A DNA stretch of 60,973 bases from Bacteroidia bacterium (GCA_025362575.1 JANYIQ010000128.1:1-60973), one strand, 5' to 3'. Counted from the stretch's first letter, positions 18,001 to 25,432 are shown. Notes: generated from the sequence alone by a model not told the origin. A program made the numbers and translations.

Positions 18001-20749
18001 TTGTTTTTGTGCTCACGCACGATCCATTACTACCGGTAACAGTATAAATAGTATTTGATGTTGGTGAAACAACAATCGCCGCTGTATTAGGACCGGTGCT
18101 CCACGTATAACTTGTAGCTCCACTGGCGGTTAATGTAGCTGAGCTCACGCCGCCGCAAAGCGTAGTTGATGAAGCGGAAATACTTACTGTTGGTGTAGGA
18201 TTTACGATTACATTAATTGTTTTGGTATCGGTACAAGGCCCAATTTTACCAACAATTGTATAAGTTGTAGAAGTTGTGGGCGTAACCGTAATTACTGCAC
18301 CTGTTGAGCCAGGCGGCGACCATGTGTAATTAAATGCACCACTGGCGCTTAAAGTAACAACCTGCCCTGAACAAATGACGGACGGCGAAGCTATAGGAAT
18401 AACTGTTGGTGTTGGAATAACATTTACTGTAACTGTTCTGCTAATAGGGCAGCCTAAAAATGAGTAATTACCAAAAAGTGTATAAGTAGTTGTAACAGTA
18501 GGTGAAACAATATAAGGCCCCGGAGCACTACTGCCACCTGGTTGCCAAGTGAAAGAGCTAAAAGAACCTAAATTGGAATGCGTAAGAGTTGATGTGCCAG
18601 TAGAACAGATAATACTTGGACTCGCAGCAACAGTTATATTGATATTATAAACGAATACTAAAGCAGTTGTTGACGTAGTGCAACCGGATGCGTTAGTACC
18701 TGTAATTGTATAAATTGTAGATACGCTTGGCGTAACAATAATCGGATTAGTTGTTAAAGTACCCGGCTGAGTTACATAACTTAATGCGCCGTTATACGTT
18801 AAAGTTACCGGAGTAAAGGGGCAAACATTTCCGGTAGGAGATTTTGTTACGGTAATGGTTGGACCCGGAATAATTGTAATAGAAATAGTTTTTGTGCCAA
18901 TACAACCTGATGCACTTGTGCCGGTAACAGTATAAATGGTTGTGGTTATTGGTGAAACTACAATTGGATTAAGCGAAGAGCCCCCGGGTGACCATGTATA
19001 TGTTGATGCGCCGCTTGCGGTTAGTGTTGCTGATGTGCCTGAACATATAGTTTGTGAACTTGCTGTAATATTTATTACAGGGTTTGGATTAACTATAACC
19101 GCAACAGTTGCAGAAGATTTACAACTATTAGGGCCAGTACCTGTAACAGTATAAACTGTAGTAGCACCCGGAGTTACTGCTGTAACTGCCGATGTAGCAC
19201 TTGTGCTCCATGTATAAGTAACAGCGCCACTTGCGGTTAAAGTACTTGAACCACCCGGACAAATATTTACAGGTGAAGCAACTGCGGTTACTGTTGGACC
19301 CGAAATTACGGTAACGGTTTGTGTAAGCATAAATGGAACACCACAAATACTTACTGATGAAGCTGCATTAATTGTAACTGTTACAACATATGTGCCAGGT
19401 AAAGTATAAGGGTGGCTAACTGTTCCGCTAGCGGCTGCAAGTGTATTACCATCGCCAAAGTTCCAGTTAAAATATGTTGGAGAAGTAGTAAAATTACTAC
19501 AACCTGTTGTAACGCTAAAGTTTATCGGAGTATTTGGGCAAACGGGATTAGGACTAAAGGCAAGATTAAAAGAACCCATATCTTTAATGCTCACATCATC
19601 AATATAAAGGTAACCGCCTGCAAGGGATGCTAGTGTTATCCCTGCACATGTACTAGTTGGTGCTGTGATTGAAGCGCCCATTAAACCATCGTAGCTACCA
19701 ATTATTAAATCATCTTCACCACCATAGGTACAATAAATAAATTTTATTTGACGCCAATTTACGGCATCGTTTAAGACGGCTAAGTTAGTTTCAGTGTAAA
19801 CAGCTGTATTAGGAATTAATAAACCTGAAAAAGTAAGCGGTGTGGTGGTTGCTGAATTGCAGGTAGGTCCGGTTTGTAAAAAAACATCAAGAGAAACATT
19901 ATCGTTTGGCGCTTGCTCGGCTCTTGAAACGTAAAAGGAAACTTCATAAAAAGAAGGATTCGCCGTTAAGGGTAATGGTGTTGTAAGTTGATTCTGAATA
20001 TACTCTGCATATTGACCATTAGAATTAGAGCTCGTGTATATACCTGCATACGAATTAGCGGCACTACCAAAATTTAATGCATTCTGAAACCCCATGAAAT
20101 TACAGGGTACTTGAACGTCTGGTGATGCAGCGGTTGTGAAATGCAAATCAGGCGTTGAATTTAAACAAGTGGACCATCCGGCTGCTATTGGGATTAAACC
20201 CGCAAATGTAATTGTAGATGGAGCCGAAGACAAGTTCTCGAAACTCCCATTACATACATATTCACAAGCAGGGCCCGTGGTACAAGTTCCGGTTACTTGA
20301 CAAGGCCCATAAACAGGCACTGTTAATAAATGAAAAAGAGCGGTATCATTTGTACAACTTGGACAATCAATTGAAGTTTGGCGAAGAGTTGTAATATAAT
20401 AGATGTTACCACTTGATAGATTATAAATTTTTACTTGTAAAGTGGAATCCGTTGGTGAACTTAAACTATCAACTGCAATAGAAACAAGACCTGAACAGGT
20501 TCCGCTTTGAATATTTATTTTTCTGATCTTTTTGTTTGTTGCAGGCGCAATGTTTTTAATAGTAATACTTGTAGAACCCGAATTGGCAGAAAAAACAAAC
20601 CAGCCATCAGAAGCGTTTTGCATAATGTTAGGAAGATATACTGAAGACGCAACGCTATATGAGCTTGAGCAAGTTGCGCCCGGGCTTTGTGCTTTTAAAG
20701 AAAAAGCAGCAGCAAAAATACTTGCGATTAAAAGAATTTGTTTTTTCAT
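15077..20749 (-). CDS. Giant T9SS surface protein: NxSFE module, PKD domain, seven Ig-like repeats, beta-helix
   Basis: An 1890-residue predicted adhesin. Domains in order: signal peptide (1-20, ending SLKAQ); NGSFE module near 165-390, related to that of the two following genes; a PKD domain near 392-482 (FNWNFGDGNTL, GTYVVTVTI). Then come seven Ig-like repeats of about 75 residues (483-1060), each with a C-x-G start, TASGA.TYTW and TVYTVTGT.. C pattern. A region rich in Asn and Gly turns resembling a right-handed beta-helix covers about 1090-1560. A C-terminal region with paired cysteines follows, and a type A sorting domain closes it (FVLYPNPNNGSMNLMY to LIIIK). First gene of a three-gene minus-strand set on the island. 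Probably an adhesin; ligand unknown. Confidence 0.85.
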   Translation of the reverse strand: MKKQILLIASIFAAAFSLKAQSPGATCSSSYSVASSVYLPNIMQNASDGWFVFSANSGSTSITIKNIAPATNKKIRKINIQSGTCSGLVSIAVDSLSSPTDSTLQVKIYNLSSGNIYYITTLRQTSIDCPSCTNDTALFHLLTVPVYGPCQVTGTCTTGPACEYVCNGSFENLSSAPSTITFAGLIPIAAGWSTCLNSTPDLHFTTAASPDVQVPCNFMGFQNALNFGSAANSYAGIYTSSNSNGQYAEYIQNQLTTPLPLTANPSFYEVSFYVSRAEQAPNDNVSLDVFLQTGPTCNSATTTPLTFSGLLIPNTAVYTETNLAVLNDAVNWRQIKFIYCTYGGEDDLIIGSYDGLMGASITAPTSTCAGITLASLAGGYLYIDDVSIKDMGSFNLAFSPNPVCPNTPINFSVTTGCSNFTTSPTYFNWNFGDGNTLAAASGTVSHPYTLPGTYVVTVTINAASSVSICGVPFMLTQTVTVISGPTVTAVASPVNICPGGSSTLTASGAVTYTWSTSATSAVTAVTPGATTVYTVTGTGPNSCKSSATVAVIVNPNPVINITASSQTICSGTSATLTASGASTYTWSPGGSSLNPIVVSPITTTIYTVTGTSASGCIGTKTISITIIPGPTITVTKSPTGNVCPFTPVTLTYNGALSYVTQPGTLTTNPIIVTPSVSTIYTITGTNASGCTTSTTALVFVYNINITVAASPSIICSTGTSTLTHSNLGSFSSFTWQPGGSSAPGPYIVSPTVTTTYTLFGNYSFLGCPISRTVTVNVIPTPTVIPIASPSVICSGQVVTLSASGAFNYTWSPPGSTGAVITVTPTTSTTYTIVGKIGPCTDTKTINVIVNPTPTVSISASSTTLCGGVSSATLTASGATSYTWSTGPNTAAIVVSPTSNTIYTVTGSNGSCVSTKTILIVVVPTPSTIAVVSTNTYICNTGTTSVTLSTNISNPSLYNFFWSPGGFTTPSIVVTPTDNTVYTVNVTDNVGCGSSLVSSLCVDLVSNLCCSSSNTTLTNYTITGIPYSSLTAIPRTIVISGVLTVSVNTKWSMVTARMLSGSRIDVLPGVLFYVDNCRFFSCQDMWQGIVLQQSAVGTASIYALQSKFEDAYQAVKLDANNSAYNTNIQLEYCYFNKNFISVDLEKVSSIVSGNLLATKICTYITQPSNTSPGASLKCSSFYSPTIIGRGSVGWKLDNVAYGLAIGTTTAIIPFDNFFENLDNGIYMNQSGFEVYNARFKNMDGVNRFYGSNPYRNVGAAIYALCSIATATNTNHKLFVRNGGFQNVWRGVATYGMTDTKTVESAFTGTTTSSPLCTSGCIGNFAVFYNDAKLVAKTSTNTINNFANGIANYFSTTSAAPGFSLGIGNNTITANANGFSSLPIEVMDASNNFTASVGYPISIAANKINNSTNGIFIENIKSGARASNNLMTVGAGSLSSSFTGIFCSGTSGALIDNNKINGTSTSLSNLRGINMALSPLCEVACNTLTTLQQDLVYSGPNTSTLTGFHNNVFGTCFDGLVLELNGIVGVQGSSVTASGNIWPITATYVNSQTFTDGPGSAATLTALWVNTGVTTNPTNNQTGGSAGLHDYNASGALNITGFASIVCPTPLTAARVFTVTPPFIPPAQMQPAMDAQYNGLINTSTTYSVYNSETHNLHNKHAYSAIKRGDITTSDANLLAFYNAHKTATTGQLVEVDSLLENFQLPAALSANAAITPTCNIDQNQKNLNTLLAKQLANNLNPFTVSEINLLWSIAKKCPFTDGNAVYQCRALLRIIHNTYIEFVDSCTSEANNGRLLKPSVPENKILEQENSFVLYPNPNNGSMNLMYQLKTVQKAVLSIYDVTGKLIFKKELNANYTRMEIDLKEIKEGMYYYKIENADIILKTDKLIIIK

Positions 20750-21480
20750 GTGGGGAAAATTAAAAAAGTAATGTTTTATAAAGTTATCAGAACAAAAGTG
20801 TTGAAATAGAAAAAAGTCGGGTGTAATAAAAAGGAGCTTCTAAATAACACTTCAAGGGTAAAGAACTTTTTCACACAAAACAAGTACAAAAAGGAATAAT
20901 AACTTACATTTAATGTAAATGGGTGATTTGCGGATGCTCGTGTAGGTGTTTTAACCCATAACACAGGGTGTTTTCACCTAGCCTACGCTGCACTTTATAC
21001 TTGGGATATTTCAACCGCTAATTACCGGAATATTTACAGGTTCAATTAATCGACACACTTAGAAACAATATTTGCTATTATCTTGAGTTTTATGCGAATT
21101 TATACGATATAACAAAATGGGCAAAAAAGCTATTATTTTAAAAACAATTTACAAATTGGATACTTTTTGCTGTCTTTTTTACTCATAAATCTTACTCATT
21201 CCTATAAAAAACTTATATTTGGTATTAATTAATACATGAATAAATGAACTAGAAAGAAAGAAAAAACATATTAGCGTTAACTGTCTTGTAGCAGAAAATT
21301 CGGAAAATTTTAAATTATACAAAGACAAGTCTAAACGTTCACGTCAAGGCGTGGGCTTTAGCTTGTTTGTATAATTGGTATCCGAATACCTCTGCTGCGA
21401 CTTGTTAAATGTCCCACGCTGATTTTTTATATAAACATCTGATTAGGGATATTTCAGAAATAAAAAATCTAACAGACAAT
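20750..21480. other. Long intergenic region between divergent island genes
   Basis: About 730 bp with no credible gene. It should hold the promoters of the giant gene (minus) and of the PEGA-like pair (plus), but I find no full TTTG-N19-TAnnTTTG match. Two direct repeats, GGTGTTTTAACC (20945-20956) and GGTGTTTTCACC (20967-20978), have a 22-bp period, two helical turns, suggesting a regulator site. The stretch 21040-21300 is plain AT-rich sequence. A set of paired inverted repeats follows at 21325-21419. Confidence 0.5.
21325..21419. repeat. Interleaved inverted repeats upstream of the PEGA-like genes
   Basis: ACAAGTC (21325-21331) pairs with GACTTGT (21399-21405), and GCGTGGG (21349-21355) pairs with CCCACGC (21413-21419). 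The arms interleave like a pseudoknot. A small palindrome, GGTAT-CCGA-ATACC (21377-21390), sits inside. This could be a folded leader, a regulator site or a recombination site; an integron attC was considered but the required RYYYAAC/GTTRRRY ends are not convincing. Confidence 0.4.
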
Positions 21481-22158
21481 ATGAAAAAACTATTAATTCT
21501 TTTATTTATTTTATTTTCCAATATTACTTTCTGCGGGACTTGGCATATTGTTGTCACAGTTTCGGAATCCGATGCTGAAATTTATGTAAACGGCGAAAAA
21601 CTTGGGCCCGCTCCGCAAACAATAGAAATTCACCATGAAGAATGTAAGACAATCGAAGTGAGAAAAATTGGATTTCTAACAGAAACAAGAAAGTGGTGCA
21701 TTGGATTAAAAGACAAAGGAATTCAACAACCTAACAAAAAAGAACATATTATCCTTAGAAAAGATGATGCTTACGATGGTTCTGCCAAAACGGGTAATGC
21801 AAATACTGACTTCGCCGTTGAAATTAATAAAAAATTAACTGGTGATGATGCTTGGAAGATTGGCAACCTAATTATTAAAACCTACATAGATGATATCGTT
21901 CAGACTGATATAAACACAAGTTATTTAATGACGGCTTGGAAGGTTCAAACTTTTTCCGGCAAAACTATCAGGACTAGAATTATAATGAAACTTGGTAATT
22001 CAAAGCCTCTTACATATAAAGTTAAAATTGAAAGCCAATATTCCGATGATGAAAAAGCAAGTGCAAAAGACGATGAAAAGTTTAAAGACTGGGACAGAAT
22101 TCTGAAAAAATATGAAAATCTAATAAGCGAATTTCAATCTCGACTTGGCAACAAATAA
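21481..22158 (+). CDS. Secreted PEGA-like domain protein of unknown function
   Basis: A 225-residue exported protein. I start at the ATG at 21481 because it begins the signal peptide MKKLLILLFILFSNITFC; the frame is open further upstream but adds residues that do not fit. The mature N-terminus (WHIVVTVSESDAEIYVNGEKLGPAPQTIEI) follows the PEGA pattern of a small surface-exposed beta domain (A.IYVNGE..G..P). The rest is charged and mixed alpha/beta, ending in a helical tail. Not recognised beyond that domain. The next gene starts 36 bp downstream and has the same N-terminal domain, so the two form a pair. Confidence 0.7.
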   Translation: MKKLLILLFILFSNITFCGTWHIVVTVSESDAEIYVNGEKLGPAPQTIEIHHEECKTIEVRKIGFLTETRKWCIGLKDKGIQQPNKKEHIILRKDDAYDGSAKTGNANTDFAVEINKKLTGDDAWKIGNLIIKTYIDDIVQTDINTSYLMTAWKVQTFSGKTIRTRIIMKLGNSKPLTYKVKIESQYSDDEKASAKDDEKFKDWDRILKKYENLISEFQSRLGNK

Positions 22159-22194
22159 GACAATTTACATAACTTAACCTAAAACTAAAACAAA

Positions 22195-22653
22195 ATGAAA
22201 AACACAGAAACTTCAAACTCATCCGTTAAGACAAAACTTATCAAATCGCTTTGGTGCCTCCTTTTATTATTCTCTTTTACGACAGCTTTTTCAAACAATC
22301 AAAAAGTTGAAATTTCTTGTTCCGAGTTTGATGCACAAATCTATGCAAACGGAGAACTAATGGGTACATGGAAGGTTACTATTATTGTTAAAAAGAATGT
22401 AACAACTGTTATTACAATTAAAAAAGCAGGGTTTGTTACTGACGTTTTTAGTATCCTATATGGTGATGGGGTTTCTCCAGAAAAAAAATATTATCGAATT
22501 TTAGTTAAAGAAGGTCAAACATCCAACAATCAAAATAGCTCTGCTCCAAAATCGAAAGAGGACAAACTAACAGAACTTAAACAGCTCTATGACAAAAAAT
22601 TAATCACTCAAGTGGAATACGAAGAAAGTAAAAAGAAAATCATCAATGAATGA
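22195..22653 (+). CDS. Exported protein with PEGA-like domain and C-terminal SHOCT domain
   Basis: 152 residues. A basic lead (MKNTETSNSSVKTKLIKSL) is followed by a hydrophobic segment (WCLLLLFSFTTAFS), so it is exported or membrane-anchored. The PEGA-like domain (VEISCSEFDAQIYANGELMGTWKVTIIV) is related to the preceding gene. The last 35 residues form a SHOCT motif (DKLTELKQLYDKKLITQVEYEESKKKI), a short helical pair often found at the C-terminus of oligomerising or membrane-associated proteins. PEGA plus SHOCT is a plausible but uncommon pairing. Function unknown. A strong terminator follows. Confidence 0.7.
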   Translation: MKNTETSNSSVKTKLIKSLWCLLLLFSFTTAFSNNQKVEISCSEFDAQIYANGELMGTWKVTIIVKKNVTTVITIKKAGFVTDVFSILYGDGVSPEKKYYRILVKEGQTSNNQNSSAPKSKEDKLTELKQLYDKKLITQVEYEESKKKIINE

Positions 22654-22697
22654 TTAACCAACTGTATGTCGCCACCATACCAGTCATGGATAGAAAA

Positions 22698-22731
22698 AAT
22701 AAAAGCCGTTGAAGTTTCAACGGCTTTTATT
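22698..22731. terminator. Bidirectional terminator between convergent island modules
   Basis: A 16-bp perfect inverted repeat around AAAAGCCGTTGAA / TTCAACGGCTTTT, with A runs on one side and T runs on the other, can stop transcription from both sides. It separates the plus-strand PEGA-like pair from the minus-strand mobile-element module. Confidence 0.85.
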
Positions 22732-22748
22732 TGATCTGTCTAGTAAGG

Positions 22749-22874
22749 TTAATTAGCTTGATCTTTATTCCAGAAATAAAATACAGCAACAACGATTATA
22801 ATTGCTACAATAATAATTATAGCTGTTGTACTGATGCCTCCCATTGGAATTTTAGGTGTTTGAATTGTTATCAT
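22749..22874 (-). CDS. 41-residue single-pass membrane peptide
   Basis: The frame starts ATG ATA ACA ATT and encodes MITIQTPKIPMGG, then a hydrophobic helix (STTAIIIIVAIIIVVAVFYFW), then NKDQAN and a TAA stop. The start is 2 bp after the stop of the 64-residue basic gene, which fits a co-transcribed small gene. The helix is long enough to span the membrane once. Not recognised. It could be a holin-like or regulatory peptide, but nothing in the sequence proves that. It could also be chance, though the frame is well formed and correctly placed. Confidence 0.5.
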   Translation of the reverse strand: MITIQTPKIPMGGISTTAIIIIVAIIIVVAVFYFWNKDQAN

Positions 22875-22876
22875 GG

Positions 22877-23071
22877 TTATAGATTTTTAGATGGGTTAAT
22901 ATCACTTCTGTTAGCTCTTGTTTCTTTATAAATATTGCCGGTTTTGGAAATACGCACTCCCGGCTTCATTGCCTTACGTTTAGCGTCTATTTTTTTTACA
23001 ACCTTCTTTTTAGCGGTTTGTTTTCTAACGGCCAGCGTCCTTGCTTTTCTGAATTTTAGTTTATGTGCCAT
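22877..23071 (-). CDS. Small highly basic protein
   Basis: 64 residues, about a third Lys or Arg (KLKFRKARTLAVRKQTAKKK), with a less charged C-terminal half (GVRISKTGNIYKETRANRSD). It probably binds nucleic acid. The RISKTGNIYKETRANRSD part looks like a conserved motif of small proteins on Bacteroidota mobile elements, but I cannot name a family. It starts 3 bp after the stop of the coiled-coil gene, so the module is tightly packed. Confidence 0.65.
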   Translation of the reverse strand: MAHKLKFRKARTLAVRKQTAKKKVVKKIDAKRKAMKPGVRISKTGNIYKETRANRSDINPSKNL

Positions 23072-23074
23072 AAT

Positions 23075-23683
23075 TTACTTTGCTGATAATTGGAATTTAT
23101 TTTCGCCTGCCTTTTTGACCAATTTAAAATTACTGGTTTCAATTCCTGACGGCTCAGAGTTTACTGTTCTCAACAAGGCCATAGGAAATTGCTTTTCCCT
23201 TAGATCTCTCATTGTGAGTTCTTCCTTTTCTTCATACAATTGGGCCAATATAATGTCGGCCTTGCAACCATGATAAAAAATCATTTCTTCCTCATCCAAC
23301 ATTTTTCCTCTCAGCTCTTCTAATTCCTCACGCAAATCGCTATTTTGAGCTTTTAAGTCAATATTTTGAGCTTTCACATTATCGTTCTGACCTTCTATAT
23401 TATCAACGTGTAGTTGACACTCCTCTGTGGTCTCAAGAAGATCAGCTTTCAGCTTTTCGTTTTCCTTTTTCAATTCCTCGTACTCAGATTTTAAGGCAGT
23501 TAATTCTTCTGAGGAAGCTTTGTTTGAAGAATGCAGTGTTGCCAATTCATTTGTCATTTGCTCATTCAAGGTTTTTTCCCTTTTTAGAGCCTCCTCTTGC
23601 TTTGCGATTAGCTCATCGGCTTTTTCGATTGTCCTGATGTAATTATATTCCGTTTTACTTAGTGGTGATTCCGTGTTTTCCAT
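23075..23683 (-). CDS. Coiled-coil protein of the mobile module
   Basis: 202 residues. Residues 15-130 are almost entirely heptad-patterned coiled coil rich in Glu, Lys and Leu, including a near-repeat (ATTECQLHVDNIEGQNDN-like, then VKAQNIDLKAQNSDLREE). The C-terminal 60 residues are mixed (EMIFYHGCKADIILAQLYEEKEELTMRDLREKQFP). No signal peptide, so cytoplasmic. Not recognised. It lies between the zinc-ribbon and the basic gene in one minus-strand array, 10 bp after the former. Confidence 0.7.
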   Translation of the reverse strand: MENTESPLSKTEYNYIRTIEKADELIAKQEEALKREKTLNEQMTNELATLHSSNKASSEELTALKSEYEELKKENEKLKADLLETTEECQLHVDNIEGQNDNVKAQNIDLKAQNSDLREELEELRGKMLDEEEMIFYHGCKADIILAQLYEEKEELTMRDLREKQFPMALLRTVNSEPSGIETSNFKLVKKAGENKFQLSAK

Positions 23684-23693
23684 TGTTATTAAT

Positions 23694-23993
23694 TTATTGG
23701 TTAATAGATTCTATTTTATTTTCGTATTTTTTCATTTTCTCTTTTAATTCAAAGTCTATTTTAGAATTGGAAGTTGATTCCTTATCTAAAACATTTTCTG
23801 ATGGCTTGTCTTTTGGTTCTATATCATTTCTTTGCAATCGAATACGATATGCGTTTTGTTTACATGCATTACAACAGTATTTACATTGACGAATACTGTA
23901 AAATTCAGCTCTGCATTGTTCACATTCGTATTTTTTAAAATTAGAATTGGAGAAATAAAGTAGGCTTTTTATCTGATCGAGGTTTATTGGCAT
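23694..23993 (-). CDS. Small cysteine-rich zinc-binding protein
   Basis: 99 residues with two zinc-binding pairs in YECEQCRAEFYSIRQCKYCCNACKQNAYRIR (CxxC, CxxCCxxC), resembling the short zinc ribbon followed by the ACKQxAYRxR helix seen in DNA-binding proteins of mobile elements. The C-terminal half is charged and helical. It overlaps the excisionase-like gene by 10 bp, which implies translational coupling. Likely DNA-associated; role otherwise unknown. Confidence 0.7.
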   Translation of the reverse strand: MPINLDQIKSLLYFSNSNFKKYECEQCRAEFYSIRQCKYCCNACKQNAYRIRLQRNDIEPKDKPSENVLDKESTSNSKIDFELKEKMKKYENKIESINQ

Positions 23994-24328
23994 TTCTTTG
24001 ATTTTTTAGAGGTTAAGTAATCGGTGGCCTGTTGTTCAATTTCCTCATTGGTTTTTCTTCTGCCTTGTTGCAACCATTTGATCAAATCGGCTTTTGAAAA
24101 ATACAAGCGTCTTGTTTTTTTCATTACCGGCAGTTCACGCCTTGATACTTTTGTGTAACAAGTTGCAACGGTTAAATGCAAAAAGTCTGCTGCTTCCTTA
24201 ATTGTAAGGAGATCACTAATTTCAGGCAGCGAAATAACAGGTTTTTTATTCTGAGTTAAATCAAATAAAAGATTTTCAATGGAACTTAATCTTTTATCAA
24301 TTGCTTCAAAGGGGTTTTGTGTTTGCAT
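23984..24328 (-). CDS. Excisionase-like helix-turn-helix DNA-binding protein
   Basis: 114 residues. The core (LLTIKEAADFLHLTVATCYTKVSRRELPVMKKTRRLYFSKADLIKWLQQGR, about 40-92) is the MerR-like HTH plus wing found in excisionases and recombination directionality factors of Bacteroidota elements. On this island its likely job is to steer the recombinase towards excision. It precedes the zinc-ribbon gene (10-bp overlap). A 13-nt inverted repeat 50 bp upstream (24378-24418) is a possible binding site. Confidence 0.82.
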   Translation of the reverse strand: MQTQNPFEAIDKRLSSIENLLFDLTQNKKPVISLPEISDLLTIKEAADFLHLTVATCYTKVSRRELPVMKKTRRLYFSKADLIKWLQQGRRKTNEEIEQQATDYLTSKKSKKCQ

Positions 24329-24377
24329 GACAGATAATTTTCTGCCATAAAATTAGGGATATTTAAAAAGGAATAAA

Positions 24378-24418
24378 TGACCGAAATGACCAGTTTAAAA
24401 AAATAGTCATTTCAGTCA
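24378..24418. repeat. Inverted repeat between island genes (hairpin or operator)
   Basis: TGACCGAAATGAC (24378-24390) and GTCATTTCAGTCA (24406-24418) are complementary at 12 of 13 positions with a 15-nt spacer. It sits just after the stop of the 256-residue gene and before the excisionase-like gene. The T run is weak for a terminator, so binding by a dimeric regulator is equally possible. Confidence 0.55.
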
Positions 24419-24424
24419 GTTTGT

Positions 24425-25195
24425 TTAACTATTGGATGGCAAGTCTTTAAACGGCATTAAATACATTTCTTTTGGGGGATTTGCATAAAGCTGTTTAAAT
24501 GGTGTCTGTGAAAATTTGACATCAAATGTATTCTTGAGAATTTCTTTGTATTTAGGGGCTGAGTATTTATCTATTATCCATTTTTTATTCAAGCAAGTCC
24601 AAATAAATCCCTTTAAATATTGAATTGCTCCTTTCCCTCCGTACCAATGCAATTTGCCACTAATCTCAGTCAACAAAGGTTTACCAATTTCACAACAATG
24701 GAGTTTCAAGAATTCAATTATTTTATGATACTCATCCTTCGTTCCTGCAATATTGGCTTCCCAAATATCAATAAGTAAGTTGGGTTTTGTATTTATAGGT
24801 TTTAAATTGATTTTTTTCAACGTCGAACTTGATGAATCAAAATGTCTAATTTCCATCTCGATAAATTCGATATACCTTTTTAAATTTTCTCTCTTTCGCT
24901 CGTCTGTATACGAAAATAATAGCGCATCATATTTGTCCAAAGCACTTTTCAGCACTTTAATAAATTCCTTTTCTCCATCTTTAAAGATTGAAGCAAATTT
25001 AAAGAGCTTTTCGTGTTCGCTCCGCTTTCTATTGAACTCATTTCCAAAACCTTTATCCTTTATTTCATTCTCTTCAACATGACTAAGGATTTTAGACATT
25101 TCACTAAAAAAATTCTTGCTTGCGTCTTTTGTTTGAGTTTTATTTCGTTCCAAGTAAGCTTTCACTGCTTCTTCGTTATTAAAATCTATTTGCAT
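24425..25195 (-). CDS. Unknown island protein with a WxGxK-type C-terminal domain
   Basis: 256 residues, cytoplasmic, no signal peptide. The N-terminal two thirds are helical and charged. The last 85 residues (LHWYGGKGAIQYLKGFIWTCLNKKWI) have the spacing of the W-x-G-x-K...L..LI..L pattern in the C-terminal domains of RteC-like and similar Bacteroidota element proteins. That comparison is from memory and weak. The gene faces the recombinase across the iteron-like array, a place where a replication or excision regulator might sit. I do not assign a function. Confidence 0.6.
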   Translation of the reverse strand: MQIDFNNEEAVKAYLERNKTQTKDASKNFFSEMSKILSHVEENEIKDKGFGNEFNRKRSEHEKLFKFASIFKDGEKEFIKVLKSALDKYDALLFSYTDERKRENLKRYIEFIEMEIRHFDSSSSTLKKINLKPINTKPNLLIDIWEANIAGTKDEYHKIIEFLKLHCCEIGKPLLTEISGKLHWYGGKGAIQYLKGFIWTCLNKKWIIDKYSAPKYKEILKNTFDVKFSQTPFKQLYANPPKEMYLMPFKDLPSNS

Positions 25196-25220
25196 AGGTA
25201 AAGGATTTTATTATTTGTTA

Positions 25221-25353
25221 CCGTAACAGTTACGGCAAACTATCTATAAGTGTTATGCTACTTTATATTAGGCCTGTTACCCCTATTGTTACTCCAACCA
25301 TTACGGTAACTGTTACGGTAACTGTTACGGCAACTGTTACGGCAACTGTTACC
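25221..25353. repeat. Iteron-like array of 12-bp tandem repeats
   Basis: Four tandem copies of TTACGG(T/C)AACTG run from 25301 to 25348, with a partial fifth to 25353. Each contains the near-palindrome GTAAC-T-GTTAC (or GCAAC), so the array is a ladder of dyads one helical turn apart. A separate palindrome, CCGTAACAGTTACGG, lies at 25221-25235, and looser TGTTAC copies sit between. This is the layout of iterons or a multi-site operator. It lies between the recombinase and the 256-residue gene. Confidence 0.75.
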
Positions 25354-25432
25354 ATAAATTTACGAAAATTTTTTGAGTGTATCTTTCTTTCAGTTTGAAA
25401 TTAAGAAAGGACTTGTATGATTCACTGATTTT

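Noticed and set aside
21325-21419. Integron attC site
   Set aside because: Paired arms exist, but the required RYYYAAC and GTTRRRY ends are not found and no integron integrase is present.
25301-25353. CRISPR array
   Set aside because: Repeats are only 12 bp, tandem and without spacers. They fit iterons or an operator ladder, not CRISPR.
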